A stretch of DNA of 64,000 bases from Bacillus sp. ISL-45. Its GTDB lineage: Bacteria; Bacillota; Bacilli; Bacillales; Cytobacillaceae. Made by a program: the position numbers and the translations under genes. The notes beneath the pieces were generated by a model. That model was not told the DNA's origin. It saw nothing but the letters and a program-made list of their open reading frames with translations, and did not search any database. The stretch is taken from NCBI RefSeq assembly GCF_018613195.1, contig NZ_JAGGQQ010000012.1, positions 62,001 to 126,000 of the forward strand, written 5' to 3'. Positions 53,790 through 63,331 of this stretch are shown one piece after another; within the stretch, counting starts at the first letter, position 1, and each line of letters opens with the position of its first letter.

Positions 53790-53917
53790 TTCCGCTAAAG
53801 CGGCCGGCATTTTTGCGTAAACGGCTTCTAATTCCGCGAAAAGGATATTTAAATCCGCGAAAAACCAACTAAATTCTGCGAAGGGGAATAACCCTGCAAT
53901 TATCCTCTGCGAATTTC
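53790..53917 (+). repeat. 21-bp tandem array (TCCGCGAAAA units)
   Basis: The GCG or GCT core recurs at 53794, 53815, 53836, 53857 and 53878, exactly every 21 bases, with a last one at 53909. The best units are TTCCGCGAAAAGGATATTTA and ATCCGCGAAAAACCAACTA. The sequence differs from the 38222 array, but the period is the same. It lies between hemZ and yhaR. Confidence 0.75.
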
Positions 53918-54014
53918 TGTTTATTCTTTAAAAAATCTAAATAGTGGGAAAAAAGGTTTTTAAATATAACTTCTCCCTATATAATAAAAATATAAGGATA
54001 AATGGAGGGGATGA

Positions 54015-54809
54015 ATGGTGGCGATTGAATTTTCAACGGACACTGTGAAATTAGACATTAATGGACGTGTTGCGGTTCTTGAATTGAACAGGCCAGCAGC
54101 ACTGAATGCTCTTGATGTGGAAATGATCAAGGGAGTCACTATGAATCTGAAGGAAGTCTGCAAGTCTGATGAGATCGATATTGTGGTGATTAAAGGAGCC
54201 GGTCGTGCCTTTTCAGCAGGCGGTGATATCAAAACGATGCTTTCCAATACAAATGAAAGCGATTTCTATCATGTGATGGATGATATTCACGATATGATCG
54301 TGACTTTGTACAGCATGCCAAAGGTAACCATCAGCGCAGTAACAGGTGCAGCGGCAGGCCTGGGCTTCAGCCTTGCACTAGCGACAGATTACATAATCGC
54401 CGAGCCATCAAGCAAGATAGCGATGAACTTTATTGGTATTGGCTTGATACCGGATGGGGGAGGCCACTTCTTCATGGAGGAGCGCCTTGGGGAAACGAAG
54501 GCGAAGCAGCTGATTTGGGAAGGAAAGACTCTTTCTGCCACTGAAGCGCTGACACTGGGACTTGTTGACGAGGTGCCAACAGGAGATTTTACAGAAGCGG
54601 TTGAAGCTAAAATACAAGCATGGCTGAACAAACCGGTTCAGGCAATGATAAAGACGAAGAAAATCCTAGCAGAGAAAAACAGGCCTGCTCTGTTGAAAAT
54701 CCTTGAACTGGAAAAATACGGACAGTTTAAAATGCGCCAGACAGAGGACCATCAGGAGGGCATCAATGCTTTCCTTGAAAAAAGGAAGCCGCAGTTCAAA
54801 GGAAAATAA
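54015..54809 (+). CDS. yhaR: Enoyl-CoA hydratase/isomerase family protein (YhaR-like)
   Basis: A 264-residue crotonase-fold protein: AVLELNRPAALNALD at the N terminus, the oxyanion-hole segment GAGRAFSAGGDIKTM, GAAAGLGFSLALATDYIIA, and IGIGLIPDGGGHFFMEE. The Asp-containing PDGG is like PaaG or enoyl-CoA isomerases; the two Glu of a classical hydratase are not both evident. The reaction is therefore uncertain. ATG 54015 follows TGGAGGGGATGA. Place matches yhaR of B. subtilis. A bidirectional terminator separates it from yhzD. Confidence 0.88.
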   Translation: MVAIEFSTDTVKLDINGRVAVLELNRPAALNALDVEMIKGVTMNLKEVCKSDEIDIVVIKGAGRAFSAGGDIKTMLSNTNESDFYHVMDDIHDMIVTLYSMPKVTISAVTGAAAGLGFSLALATDYIIAEPSSKIAMNFIGIGLIPDGGGHFFMEERLGETKAKQLIWEGKTLSATEALTLGLVDEVPTGDFTEAVEAKIQAWLNKPVQAMIKTKKILAEKNRPALLKILELEKYGQFKMRQTEDHQEGINAFLEKRKPQFKGK

Positions 54810-54846
54810 ACAAAAAAGCAAAGAGGGTGGACCTCTTTGCTTTTCT
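54810..54846. terminator. Bidirectional terminator between yhaR and yhzD
   Basis: AAAAAGCAAAGAGG and CCTCTTTGCTTTTCTT form a stem between convergent genes. Confidence 0.85.
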
Positions 54847-55031
54847 TATGGATGAAAAAGAATTAATTTTCCTCTAGGTGAAGTACAGCGGTGGGTCTTA
54901 TCGGTGAGATTTTTTTCTTCAAGCATTCTTGATCCGATTTCCTTTGCTTCTTCATCATTGCCGGCCTGGAATGATTCGTCAATCAATTTTTCCCCATTTG
55001 GTTCAAAGGCTGTCAGTTTGTAAGTCTCCAT
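54846..55031 (-). CDS. yhzD: YhzD-like small protein
   Basis: The protein (61 residues) has METYKLTAFEPNGEKLIDESF, a middle helix NDEEAKEIGSRMLEEKNL and the ending THRCTSPRGKLILFHP. It fits YhzD of B. subtilis in size and in its place near yhaR and yhaQ. It is a small cytosolic protein of unknown role. The ATG at 55031 follows AAAAAGGGGACGTTGTG; a GTG three bases earlier is closer to the site. It is convergent with yhaR. Confidence 0.72.
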   Translation of the reverse strand: METYKLTAFEPNGEKLIDESFQAGNDEEAKEIGSRMLEEKNLTDKTHRCTSPRGKLILFHP

Positions 55032-55082
55032 CACAACGTCCCCTTTTTAAAGATTAGTAAGTATAAAACTAACTTCGATAAT

Positions 55083-55417
55083 TGTCTAGCTCCAGCGCCT
55101 AGCCAGTTTTCATCTCTGCTTGTGCTTCTTCGAGTATCTTGCGAGAAGCGTTAGCTTTGAGCAGCTCGAGTCGTTTGTCTAGTTGCACCTCCTAGAAACT
55201 CCGAAACTCCAAATCCGCCGGCAAGGTCGGAGTCTCCAGTTTCTGCGTTTCTGGGCAGTCGGCTACACATTTCCATTTCGGTCCGCCCAATGAAGTCAAA
55301 GAGCGACTTCACCGGTCGGCTCTCTGAGGCACAGGACGTGCAGACCCGCCAGTCACACGATGTGGCGTTTTAGGCGGGCAACGCTTGTCGGTGCTGACTG
55401 AGGCACTTCCGCTTTTC
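55083..55417 (+). repeat. Modular intergenic repeat, copy 5 (long form)
   Basis: It has the same module order as copy 3: TGTCTAGCTCCAGCGCCTAG, TATCTTGCGAGAAGCGTTAG, the AGAAACTCCGAAACTCC ... GGAGTCTCCAGTTTCTG hairpin, GTCCGCCCAATGAAGTC with its hairpin, CGCCAGTCACACGATGTGGCG, and GCACTTCCGCTTTTC. It occupies most of the 518-base gap before yhaQ. Confidence 0.87.
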
Positions 55418-55549
55418 TTGCAAAATTCAGATGATTACTATTATTTTTGCATAACTTTTTTAAATATGCAAAACAAAAAATATATTTAAATATGAAACTA
55501 TTTTCCTATAAAATTCGTAGTAATTTATTGGAAAAGGAGGAAGATGATT

Positions 55550-56449
55550 ATGGTATTACAGCTTGAACAGGTTACAAAGAGATTTGGCAATTTTACAGCA
55601 GTGAATCAGCTGTCACTTAATATTCCAGAAAAAGAAATGTTCGGATTCCTTGGTGCGAATGGCGCCGGGAAGACAACGACCTTCCGGATGATCCTGGGTC
55701 TTCTTGATGTCTCGGAGGGAATGGTTACGTGGGATGGCAAACCAATCAATTATGATTCGAGCAGTATCATCGGTTACCTTCCGGAGGAAAGGGGACTTTA
55801 TCCAAAGCTTAAGGTCCGCGACCAGATAGTCTATCTTGCCAGGTTAAGAGGAATGCAAAAACAAGCTGCCCTCAAGGAGCTTGATTACTGGCTCAATCGC
55901 TTTAAGGTACCAGAATATGCGGATAAAAAGGTGGAAGAGCTGTCAAAGGGGAACCAGCAGAAAATTCAGTTCATTGCGGCTGTCATCCATAAGCCAAAGC
56001 TGTTAATCCTTGATGAGCCTTTTAGCGGACTGGATCCGGTGAATGTGGAACAGTTAAAAGAAGCAGTCGTCGAACTGAAAAATGCGGGCATGACGATTGT
56101 TTTTGCTAGCCACCGGATGGAGCATGTGGAAGAAATGTGTGAGCATATCTGCATCATGCACAAAGGAAGCCCTGTCGTCCACGGTGCCCTTAAAGAAATC
56201 AAAAGATCTTTTGGTAAAAAGAATCTGGTCATCCATGCGGATTTCGATACTTCTTTTCTTAAGGAGCATCCTGGAGTGGCAAAAGCAAAAATGACAGCAG
56301 AGGGAATCCATCTGCAAATCTCGGGGGAGCAAGTTGCCGAAGACATCTTGAAAGATATCGTTGGTAAAGGGTTCATCCGCAAATTTGTCCTTGAAGAGCC
56401 AAGCCTCAATGATATTTTCATAGAAAAGGTGGGTAATTCATATGAATAA
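55550..56449 (+). CDS. yhaQ: YhaQ-like ABC transporter ATP-binding protein
   Basis: This 299-residue ATPase of the NatA/DrrA type has Walker A GANGAGKTT, signature LSKGNQQK, Walker B LLILDEPFSGLDP, and a C-terminal extension of about 80 residues. It pairs with the next gene, with which it overlaps by eight bases. In B. subtilis YhaQ/YhaP is a NatAB-like exporter, proposed for sodium, with no proven substrate. ATG 55550 is nine bases after AAAAGGAGG; an ATG six bases earlier is too close. Confidence 0.9.
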   Translation: MVLQLEQVTKRFGNFTAVNQLSLNIPEKEMFGFLGANGAGKTTTFRMILGLLDVSEGMVTWDGKPINYDSSSIIGYLPEERGLYPKLKVRDQIVYLARLRGMQKQAALKELDYWLNRFKVPEYADKKVEELSKGNQQKIQFIAAVIHKPKLLILDEPFSGLDPVNVEQLKEAVVELKNAGMTIVFASHRMEHVEEMCEHICIMHKGSPVVHGALKEIKRSFGKKNLVIHADFDTSFLKEHPGVAKAKMTAEGIHLQISGEQVAEDILKDIVGKGFIRKFVLEEPSLNDIFIEKVGNSYE

Positions 56450-57695
56450 TTTTTTCATAATCCTGATCCATACATACATGAGTAAGCTGAAAACAAAATC
56501 CTTTTTAGTTACGACCATCCTGACAGTAGGGATTATGCTCGCGCTGACGAATATGACAAATATCATCGAGTTTTTCAATAAAGGTGAAGAGGCTGACAAA
56601 ATTACAGTCATTGACGAGACTGGCCAGCTTTTTAAGCCGCTGAATGAGCAAATGAAGATGGTTAACGAGGAGCTTGTCCTGGAAAAACATGATGGAGATG
56701 AAGAAAGTGCGAGGAAAGCAGTCGAGGCAGGGGAATATAAAGGCCTTCTCGAATTAAGCTTGAACAATGAAGGGCTTCCGGCAGCTTCCTACAAGGCGAT
56801 GAGCATAGCTGATTCTGCTATTCCAGGAGACCTGCAGGCTGCATTACAGCAGATTAAAACCTCGATGGCTTCGACACAAATCAATATCGCTCCAGATCAA
56901 TTGGAAAAACTGTACGCGCCGGTTGAGTTTGAAAAAACAGCTCTCGAAAAAGATGCCAAAACGGAAGAGGAACTGAATCAAGCTAGAGGACTAGTCTATG
57001 TCCTGCTTTTCATCATTTATTTTGCGGTCCTTATGTACGCCAATATGATTGCCATGGAAGTCGCGACTGAAAAATCATCAAGAGTAATGGAAATCATGAT
57101 ATCAAGCGTATCGCCTATCAAGCAAATGTTTGCGAAGATTCTCGGTATTGGGCTGCTGAGCTTGACCCAGCTCGCGGTTCTTTTGCTGGTTGGGTACTAC
57201 TCCATTAAACAGAACCTCGAAAGCATGGAGGGTGGATTTTTCGAGTTCTTTGGTTTTGGGAATATTCCAGCCAGCACGATCGTTTACGCTGTAATCTTCT
57301 TCATACTTGGGTACTTCCTGTATGCTACGATGGCTGCATTCCTTGGTTCACTTGTCAGCCGGATTGAAGATGTACAGCAAATGATTACACCAATGACAAT
57401 GCTTGTAATCGCTGGCTTCATGATGGCAATGTTCGGGCTTAGTCAGCCAGAAGCGCCATTTGTAAAATATACATCCTTCATTCCGTTTTTCTCGCCGATG
57501 TTGATGTTCCTGCGCGTAGGCATGCTGAACATTCCTTTTTGGGAAATTGCTTTATCGATCGGTATCCTGGTTGCCACAATAGCCTTCCTGGCTGTATTCG
57601 GTGCCAGAGTCTACCGTGGCGGAGTCCTGATGTATGGAAAATCAAACTCATTCAAGGACATCAAAAAAGCACTGCAGCTAACGAAAAATGAATAA
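56442..57695 (+). CDS. yhaP: YhaP-like ABC transporter permease
   Basis: The permease (417 residues) has one N-terminal membrane helix (about 17-40), a large extracellular domain (about 45-175) and five to six C-terminal helices from residue 180. The motif AMEVATEKSSRVMEIMISSVSPIKQMFAKILGI is the NatB/ABC-2 membrane signature. It forms an exporter with YhaQ. The overlap with yhaQ indicates coupled translation. A clear terminator follows the stop. The substrate is unknown; sodium or a drug are both possible for this group. Confidence 0.9.
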   Translation: MNNFFIILIHTYMSKLKTKSFLVTTILTVGIMLALTNMTNIIEFFNKGEEADKITVIDETGQLFKPLNEQMKMVNEELVLEKHDGDEESARKAVEAGEYKGLLELSLNNEGLPAASYKAMSIADSAIPGDLQAALQQIKTSMASTQINIAPDQLEKLYAPVEFEKTALEKDAKTEEELNQARGLVYVLLFIIYFAVLMYANMIAMEVATEKSSRVMEIMISSVSPIKQMFAKILGIGLLSLTQLAVLLLVGYYSIKQNLESMEGGFFEFFGFGNIPASTIVYAVIFFILGYFLYATMAAFLGSLVSRIEDVQQMITPMTMLVIAGFMMAMFGLSQPEAPFVKYTSFIPFFSPMLMFLRVGMLNIPFWEIALSIGILVATIAFLAVFGARVYRGGVLMYGKSNSFKDIKKALQLTKNE

Positions 57696-57697
57696 GG

Positions 57698-57731
57698 GAA
57701 AGCCGCAATCATGTGATTGCGGCTTTTTTAC
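57698..57731 (+). terminator. yhaQP terminator
   Basis: AAGCCGCAATCA and TGATTGCGGCTTTTTT form a hairpin with a T run. Confidence 0.9.
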
Positions 57732-57904
57732 AGGGAAATCAACTGGCTATGCGGAATATTTAGTAGAGGATGAAATAGTTTGTGCCCGAGATGATGAGGA
57801 AACCGAAATACGGTCACATAAATGGTGAACAAGCCCGTATGGAAGAGGAAAGGCAGATTTCGGGTCATAAGATTACTAGATGTATAGAAGGGAAGTGTTC
57901 ATGG

Positions 57905-58600
57905 TTGCGACAGATTATTGCAATGGGAGGCGGGGGTTTTTCGATGGAGCCTGAGAACCCTCTGTTGGATTTGTACATTCTGGGGCAGTCGGAAATTCAA
58001 ACTCCGAAAGTTTGCTTTGTGCCAACTGCCTCCGGGGATGCTGAGAATTATATATTAAGATTCTATAAAGCTTTTGAAGGCCATAAATGCATACCATCAC
58101 ATCTCTCATTGTTCCGTCCTCCGACAAGAGACTTAGAAGACTATGTCATGGATAAGGAGATCATTTATGTGGGCGGAGGCAATACGAAGAACCTGCTGGC
58201 TCTGTGGAAGGAATGGGGACTTGATGTAATCCTGCGGAAAGCCTGGCAGCATGGCAGAATCATGGCTGGAGTAAGCGCGGGATCAATCTGCTGGTTCGAG
58301 GAAGGTGTGACAGACTCTTTTGGCAGCGGACTTGAACCGCTGAAGACTCTCGGGTTTTTAAAAGGGAGTAACTGCCCGCATTATGATGGGGAAGAGGAGC
58401 GTCGGCCTGCGTATCAGAGATTTGTGGGTTCGCGCAGGATAAAAGGCGGATACGCAGCAGATGACGGAGCGGCAATGCACTTTATCGATGAGGAACTAAT
58501 TAAAGCGGTAAGCTCCAGGCCGGTAGCGAAGGCTTATCATGTTTGTGAGACTGATGGAAAGGTGCAAGAAAAGGAAATGGAAACAATATATCTTGGATAA
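57905..58600 (+). CDS. Peptidase E (S51 family), YgaJ-like
   Basis: This 231-residue protein of the dipeptidase E family begins LRQIIAMGGGGFSMEPENPLLD, with the Leu read from a TTG start. It has the conserved YVGGGNTKNLLALWKEWG, the nucleophile Ser in AGVSAGSICWFE, and a His in CPHYDGEEER. It likely cleaves Asp-X dipeptides. I prefer TTG 57905 because GAAGGGAAGTG lies before it and the length then equals YgaJ of B. subtilis; an in-frame ATG at 57791 and other upstream starts would add an N-terminal stretch foreign to the family. Confidence 0.85.
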   Translation: MRQIIAMGGGGFSMEPENPLLDLYILGQSEIQTPKVCFVPTASGDAENYILRFYKAFEGHKCIPSHLSLFRPPTRDLEDYVMDKEIIYVGGGNTKNLLALWKEWGLDVILRKAWQHGRIMAGVSAGSICWFEEGVTDSFGSGLEPLKTLGFLKGSNCPHYDGEEERRPAYQRFVGSRRIKGGYAADDGAAMHFIDEELIKAVSSRPVAKAYHVCETDGKVQEKEMETIYLG

Positions 58601-58604
58601 AGGG

Positions 58605-58640
58605 GAACTGCAGTTCTAATGGGGACTGCAGTTTTTTTTT
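58605..58640 (+). terminator. Terminator of the peptidase E gene
   Basis: AACTGCAG and CTGCAGTT form a hairpin followed by nine T. Confidence 0.8.
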
Positions 58641-58673
58641 CTATAAAGTATAAACTTTTCACACTAAGACTGG

Positions 58674-58942
58674 TGTCCAGCTCCAGCGCCTAGCCAGTTT
58701 TCATCCCTGAGAAGGCCTCTCCGAGTATCTTGCGAGAAGCGTTAGTTTTGGGCAGCTCGAGACACTTGTCTAGCTGCGGCTCCTAACTCCTCGAGACGTT
58801 TCGGTCCTGCCAATGAAGTCAAAGAGCGACTTCAATGTCAGGCCCTCTGAGGCACAGGGCGTGCAAACCCGCCAGCCACACGATGTGGCGTTTTATCGCG
58901 GGCAGTGCTTGTCGGGGCTGACCAAGGCGCTTACGCTTTTTT
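58674..58942 (+). repeat. Modular intergenic repeat, copy 6
   Basis: It runs from TGTCCAGCTCCAGCGCCTAG through TATCTTGCGAGAAGCGTTAG, GCTGCGGCTCCTAACTCCTC, TCCTGCCAATGAAGTC with its hairpin and GCCAGCCACACGATGTGGCG, to GCGCTTACGCTTTTTT. It fills most of the 414 bases between the peptidase E gene and yhaO. Confidence 0.87.
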
Positions 58943-59014
58943 TGTTAGAACGTGCATTCGTATTTTTTGAGTGTTAAAATAAAGGAAAACAGGAAGCGGG
59001 AAAGGAATTATCCA

Positions 59015-60238
59015 ATGAAACAGGTGAAGTTTTTACATACTGCCGACCTTCATCTTGATAGTCCGATGGTTGGCCTGCGGCATCTGCCGAAAGCCATTTT
59101 TCACCGGCTCCAGGAGAGCACATTTACGGCCTTGAAAAATATCACAGATGCTGCGATTAAACATGAAGTGGATTTTGTCGTCATTGCGGGAGATTTATTC
59201 GATGGGGAGGACCGAAGCATACGTGCCCAGGCTTTTCTCCGCAATGAGATGGAGAAGCTGGCTGATGAAGGGATAAAGGTATATGCAATCCATGGGAATC
59301 ATGATCATCTTGGCGCAAAATCCCTGACTTTAGATTTTCCAGAGAATGTTCACTTTTTCTCAGAACAGGTAGAAAAGGTTGATTATAGAAAGGATGATGG
59401 CACTCTTGTCCATCTTTATGGCTTTAGCTACCCAGAGCGGCATGTGATGGAGCGGTGGATTGAGAAATATCAGAAGGTCGATGGCGCGGATTTTCACGTT
59501 GGTTTGCTTCATGGCCATTTTGAGGGTGTGAGTGACCATGGAAAATATGCGCCATTCAGGTTATCTGATCTATTAGAAAAAAATTATGATTATTGGGCAC
59601 TGGGCCATATTCATAAAAAAGCGTTTTTATCACAGCAGCCTTATGTTGTCTATCCTGGAAACCCCCAGGGACGGAACAGGAAAGAGCTGGGAGATAAAGG
59701 GGCGTATATCGTTAATTTGTCAGAAGCAGGCTCAGAAGTTACCTTTTATGAAACTGCTGATGTGATTTGGGATGAGGTAGTTATTGATGTCCAAGATTTG
59801 TTGAGTTTCAATGCACTCTATGAAAATTGCCTGGATGCCATCGATGGTAAAAGAAGAGAAGGAAAAGGGGTCCTGCTGGACATCAAGATTGAAGGCCTGA
59901 ATTCCAGTCTGTCAGATGTGATTGAAAAAATAGAAAATGGCGAACTTCTTGAACTTCTGCAGGAAGCTGAAAAGGAAGAGGATTCTTTTGTCTGGGTGCA
60001 CAGGCTAAAGTTTACCGAAGATATTGCTGTCGACCGCGCCGGATTGATTAAGCAAAGTGATTTCTATGAGGAGTTATTCAGCACGATTGAGCAATATGAT
60101 GACTTGGGGAATTCTCTGTCTCCACTATTCCAGCACAGCCAGGCAAGAAGGCATTTAGGTATGCTGTCGGAACAGGAAAAAGAAGAACTGGTTGAGGATG
60201 CCGAGAGGATCCTTCTCCAAATGCTGCTGAAAAATTGA
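59015..60238 (+). CDS. yhaO: YhaO-like metallophosphoesterase (Mre11/SbcD-like)
   Basis: This 407-residue protein has a calcineurin-like phosphoesterase domain with the metal motifs FLHTADLHLDSP (D-x-H), VVIAGDLFDGED, IHGNHDH and LLHGHFEG then ALGHIHK. This is the Mre11/SbcD pattern, with a C-terminal capping part from about 290. It is expected to be the nuclease partner of YhaN in double-strand break processing. ATG 59015 follows GAAAGGAATTATCCA and fits B. subtilis YhaO in size; an ATG 63 bases upstream lacks a site. The yhaN gene follows after 14 bases. Confidence 0.9.
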   Translation: MKQVKFLHTADLHLDSPMVGLRHLPKAIFHRLQESTFTALKNITDAAIKHEVDFVVIAGDLFDGEDRSIRAQAFLRNEMEKLADEGIKVYAIHGNHDHLGAKSLTLDFPENVHFFSEQVEKVDYRKDDGTLVHLYGFSYPERHVMERWIEKYQKVDGADFHVGLLHGHFEGVSDHGKYAPFRLSDLLEKNYDYWALGHIHKKAFLSQQPYVVYPGNPQGRNRKELGDKGAYIVNLSEAGSEVTFYETADVIWDEVVIDVQDLLSFNALYENCLDAIDGKRREGKGVLLDIKIEGLNSSLSDVIEKIENGELLELLQEAEKEEDSFVWVHRLKFTEDIAVDRAGLIKQSDFYEELFSTIEQYDDLGNSLSPLFQHSQARRHLGMLSEQEKEELVEDAERILLQMLLKN

Positions 60239-60252
60239 AGAAAGGAGGCCGA

Positions 60253-63200
60253 ATGATGAGAATCATTGAACTGCATATATACGGTTATGGCAAGCTCGAG
60301 GATTATAAGATTAAATCATTAGGTCAAATGCAGATTTTCTACGGTGAGAATGAAGCTGGAAAGTCGACCATCATGTCATTCCTCCACAGCATCCTGTTCG
60401 GCTTTCCGGGCAAGCAAAGTGCCGAAAACCGCTATGAGCCAAAAAATAACCCAAAGTATGGCGGCAAGATAAAAGCCTTTTTTCCCGACAGGGGAGTGGC
60501 TGTCATCAAGAGAGTGAAAGGCAAGGCAACAGGTGATGTGACCGTATCTCTTGAAGACGGGACGATTGGCGGCGAAGAATTGCTTAAAGACCTTTTGAAA
60601 CGAATGGATAAGAGCATCTTCCAGGCCATTTTTTCGTTCAACGTCCACGGGCTTCAAAATATCCATGCAATGAAGGGCGAAGAGCTTGGCAGATATTTAT
60701 TTTCTGCAGGGACACTTGGAACAGACAAACTCTTCAATACCGAGGGTTTACTTCAAAAAGAAATGGAACTGCGTTTCAAGCCCAGCGGAAAAAGGCCATT
60801 GCTGAATGAGAAATTGAAAGAGTTGAAGGACATCCAATCTTCATTGAAGAATGCTGAGCAGCAGAATGAAAAATATTCAGAGCTTGTGAGGACGAAGGAT
60901 GAATTGACGGATAAAACTGCCCAGCTTAAGAACGATATTTACATGCTGGAGCAAACCGGAATTAAGCTTCGTGAATATAAGCGCAATGAAAAGCTTGTCG
61001 TAGAAGCCGCAGGATTAGATGGAAAAATTAAAGTGCATGATCTGTCTTTTTTCCCAGAAGATGGCCTGAACCGGCTTGAGAAGTTGAACGAGCAGCTTAA
61101 ATCAAACCAGGCTAGAACGTTAAGGGTAAAAGAAAAGAAAGATCAATTACTGAAAGATCTGGAAAGGCACAAGCCAAACTCCGATTTACTTGGTATGGAA
61201 ACAGAAATTGAAGCAAGAATCGAAAATCTGCCTTTATATGATCAACTGAAGCAGGAAAAAAGACTGCTTGAATCCAAACTGGAGGAAATGACAGAAGAAA
61301 TAGATCAGCTAAATGATAAGCTTCATACAGATTTCAATGAGGGAAATATCTATGAAATCAATACAAGTATCTTCATAAAGGAACATGCCGAAAACATAGA
61401 TCAGACAGAGCAAAGGTTAAGGAATAAAAAGCTTGAGCTGGAGTCCGCTTTTGAAGAAGAAAAAAAGGCATTGGCAGAACTTGAAGCAAGGGCAGAAACC
61501 GCAAAAGATGATCTCCTTGATGAAGATGAACGAACAAAATTGGTGAAAGACCTGGACCTGCTAGGGAATAAGGAGAGAATCCATTCTGAATTGAACTACG
61601 TCATGGACCAGATTGAGTCGGCCAAAATCAAGGAAGAGACTGAAAAGGACAGACGAAGGCAGCAGCAGAAGAAAGATTTTAATCAATTGCTTCTTCTCGG
61701 CAGCATTCTTCTGATTGTTTTTCTTTGGGGAACTACAAATGGCTCCTGGTTCTTAGCCGGAATCGGGATTGCAGGATTGTTGCTTTTGCTGGCTGCCCGA
61801 TTTAAGTCCGCTGACAAGAAGCCAATGGAGGACATGCTCCTGTCCAGGTTGCTGGAGCGGGAAAAAGCGCTAAAAGAAAACCTGAGCAGTCAGCTTGAAG
61901 GCAATGCATCTATGACCAAGAGCTTATTGGCCAAAGATGAGGAGGCGAGACTGCGCCATCGAGAGCTGCACATCAAAATTGAACAGCAGCATGCCCGTTT
62001 TGAAAAAGTAGTTCAGCAATTTGAAGCATGGGAAGCAGATGAAGCACAACTAAAGCAGAGAAGGACGGAATTACTGACACGATTCGGAATGACGGATACA
62101 TCCGCACCTATTAAAGTAATGGATGCCTATCATTTAATAGAAAAACAAAAGCAGTATTTCCGTGAAAGAAAGAGAATAAAAGAAAGTTTGGAGAATGTGG
62201 CTGAATCTTTAATCGAAATGGAAAGCAGCCTGAAACTGCTTGCACAACGATTCCTTCAAAATAGCAATCTTGCTCCAGTCGAGACGGCCGGACTGCTGAA
62301 GAAGACACTGCGCGAAGCAATTGACCAGAAGTCGAGATACCGTGAATTGACCGTTAAACTGGAGGAACTGGAAGAAGAGCTTTCAACACTACAGAAGGAA
62401 GAGTTGATATTCAGTCAAGAAAAGGAAGGATTGCTTGCACAGGCCGGGGCTGAAGGTGAGGATGGATTCAGGCAGAGAGCGGAAAATGTCTCATTGGTAA
62501 AAGGCTGGAAGGCAAGACTGGAGGATATCGATCATCAGCTGCTTGCATCGGGAATCAGCGATGAGGACCGTGAAAAGATTCTAACAGGAATTCCGCTTGA
62601 GGAACAGATCGAGGACAACGATTCGAAGCTGGGAGAAAGAAAGCGGGAGTTATCCGCAAAGATTGACCTGATAGCCGATGTTAAGCATAAAGTGAAGGTG
62701 CTGGAAGAAGGCGGCATATATAGTGAATTGCTTCATAAATATAAGCAGCTCCAGCATGAGTTCACGGAAGATGCGAAAGAATGGGCGAAGTTCGCGGTCG
62801 CCAGGGATTTGCTTTCGAAGACAATTGACCGCTATAAGGATGAGCGAATGCCGAGAATGCTGGCCAGAGCTGAAAGCTTTCTCTCCGTTTTGACTGATGC
62901 AAGCTATGTGAGGATTATTCCTCAAGTTACTGGCAGCAGCGGTTTCCTGATTGAAAGAAATGACCATGTTTTATTTGAAGCGAATGAACTGAGCCAGGCA
63001 ACTGCTGAACAAGTCTATGTATCCATCAGGCTTGCACTTGCTGCCGACCATTATGAACGTTATCCCTTTCCGGTTATCATCGATGACAGCTTTGTCAATT
63101 TTGATCAAAACAGGACTGCCCGGACAATTAAGTTGCTCAGGGAAATGAGCAAAAACAACCAGATTCTCATCTTTACATGCCATCGCCATTTGCTGGACTA

Positions 63201-63255
63201 TTTTACGGAAAAGGAAATCGTCAATCTGCAAGAAAAAAGTACAAATATAGTTTAG
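60253..63255 (+). CDS. yhaN: YhaN-like SMC/Rad50-type ATPase (SbcE)
   Basis: This 1000-residue ATPase has a Walker A near the N terminus (GENEAGKST) and a C-terminal Walker B (FPVIIDDSFVNFDQNR). Long coiled coils lie between, interrupted near the middle by two hydrophobic segments (LLLGSILLIVFLWG and GIGIAGLLLLLAARF), a feature typical of YhaN. It is the Rad50-like partner of YhaO; the B. subtilis protein was called SbcE and takes part in break repair. The membrane hairpin suggests membrane attachment. ATG 60253 follows AAAGGAGGCCGA; a start at 60235 would overlap yhaO. Confidence 0.92.
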   Translation: MMRIIELHIYGYGKLEDYKIKSLGQMQIFYGENEAGKSTIMSFLHSILFGFPGKQSAENRYEPKNNPKYGGKIKAFFPDRGVAVIKRVKGKATGDVTVSLEDGTIGGEELLKDLLKRMDKSIFQAIFSFNVHGLQNIHAMKGEELGRYLFSAGTLGTDKLFNTEGLLQKEMELRFKPSGKRPLLNEKLKELKDIQSSLKNAEQQNEKYSELVRTKDELTDKTAQLKNDIYMLEQTGIKLREYKRNEKLVVEAAGLDGKIKVHDLSFFPEDGLNRLEKLNEQLKSNQARTLRVKEKKDQLLKDLERHKPNSDLLGMETEIEARIENLPLYDQLKQEKRLLESKLEEMTEEIDQLNDKLHTDFNEGNIYEINTSIFIKEHAENIDQTEQRLRNKKLELESAFEEEKKALAELEARAETAKDDLLDEDERTKLVKDLDLLGNKERIHSELNYVMDQIESAKIKEETEKDRRRQQQKKDFNQLLLLGSILLIVFLWGTTNGSWFLAGIGIAGLLLLLAARFKSADKKPMEDMLLSRLLEREKALKENLSSQLEGNASMTKSLLAKDEEARLRHRELHIKIEQQHARFEKVVQQFEAWEADEAQLKQRRTELLTRFGMTDTSAPIKVMDAYHLIEKQKQYFRERKRIKESLENVAESLIEMESSLKLLAQRFLQNSNLAPVETAGLLKKTLREAIDQKSRYRELTVKLEELEEELSTLQKEELIFSQEKEGLLAQAGAEGEDGFRQRAENVSLVKGWKARLEDIDHQLLASGISDEDREKILTGIPLEEQIEDNDSKLGERKRELSAKIDLIADVKHKVKVLEEGGIYSELLHKYKQLQHEFTEDAKEWAKFAVARDLLSKTIDRYKDERMPRMLARAESFLSVLTDASYVRIIPQVTGSSGFLIERNDHVLFEANELSQATAEQVYVSIRLALAADHYERYPFPVIIDDSFVNFDQNRTARTIKLLREMSKNNQILIFTCHRHLLDYFTEKEIVNLQEKSTNIV

Positions 63256-63331
63256 AAATGCCATGATTTGAGAATCAGAGACAATAGACTCTGTATGTTA
63301 TACTGTTGCAGAGAGGAGAGAGCTGTTAACT

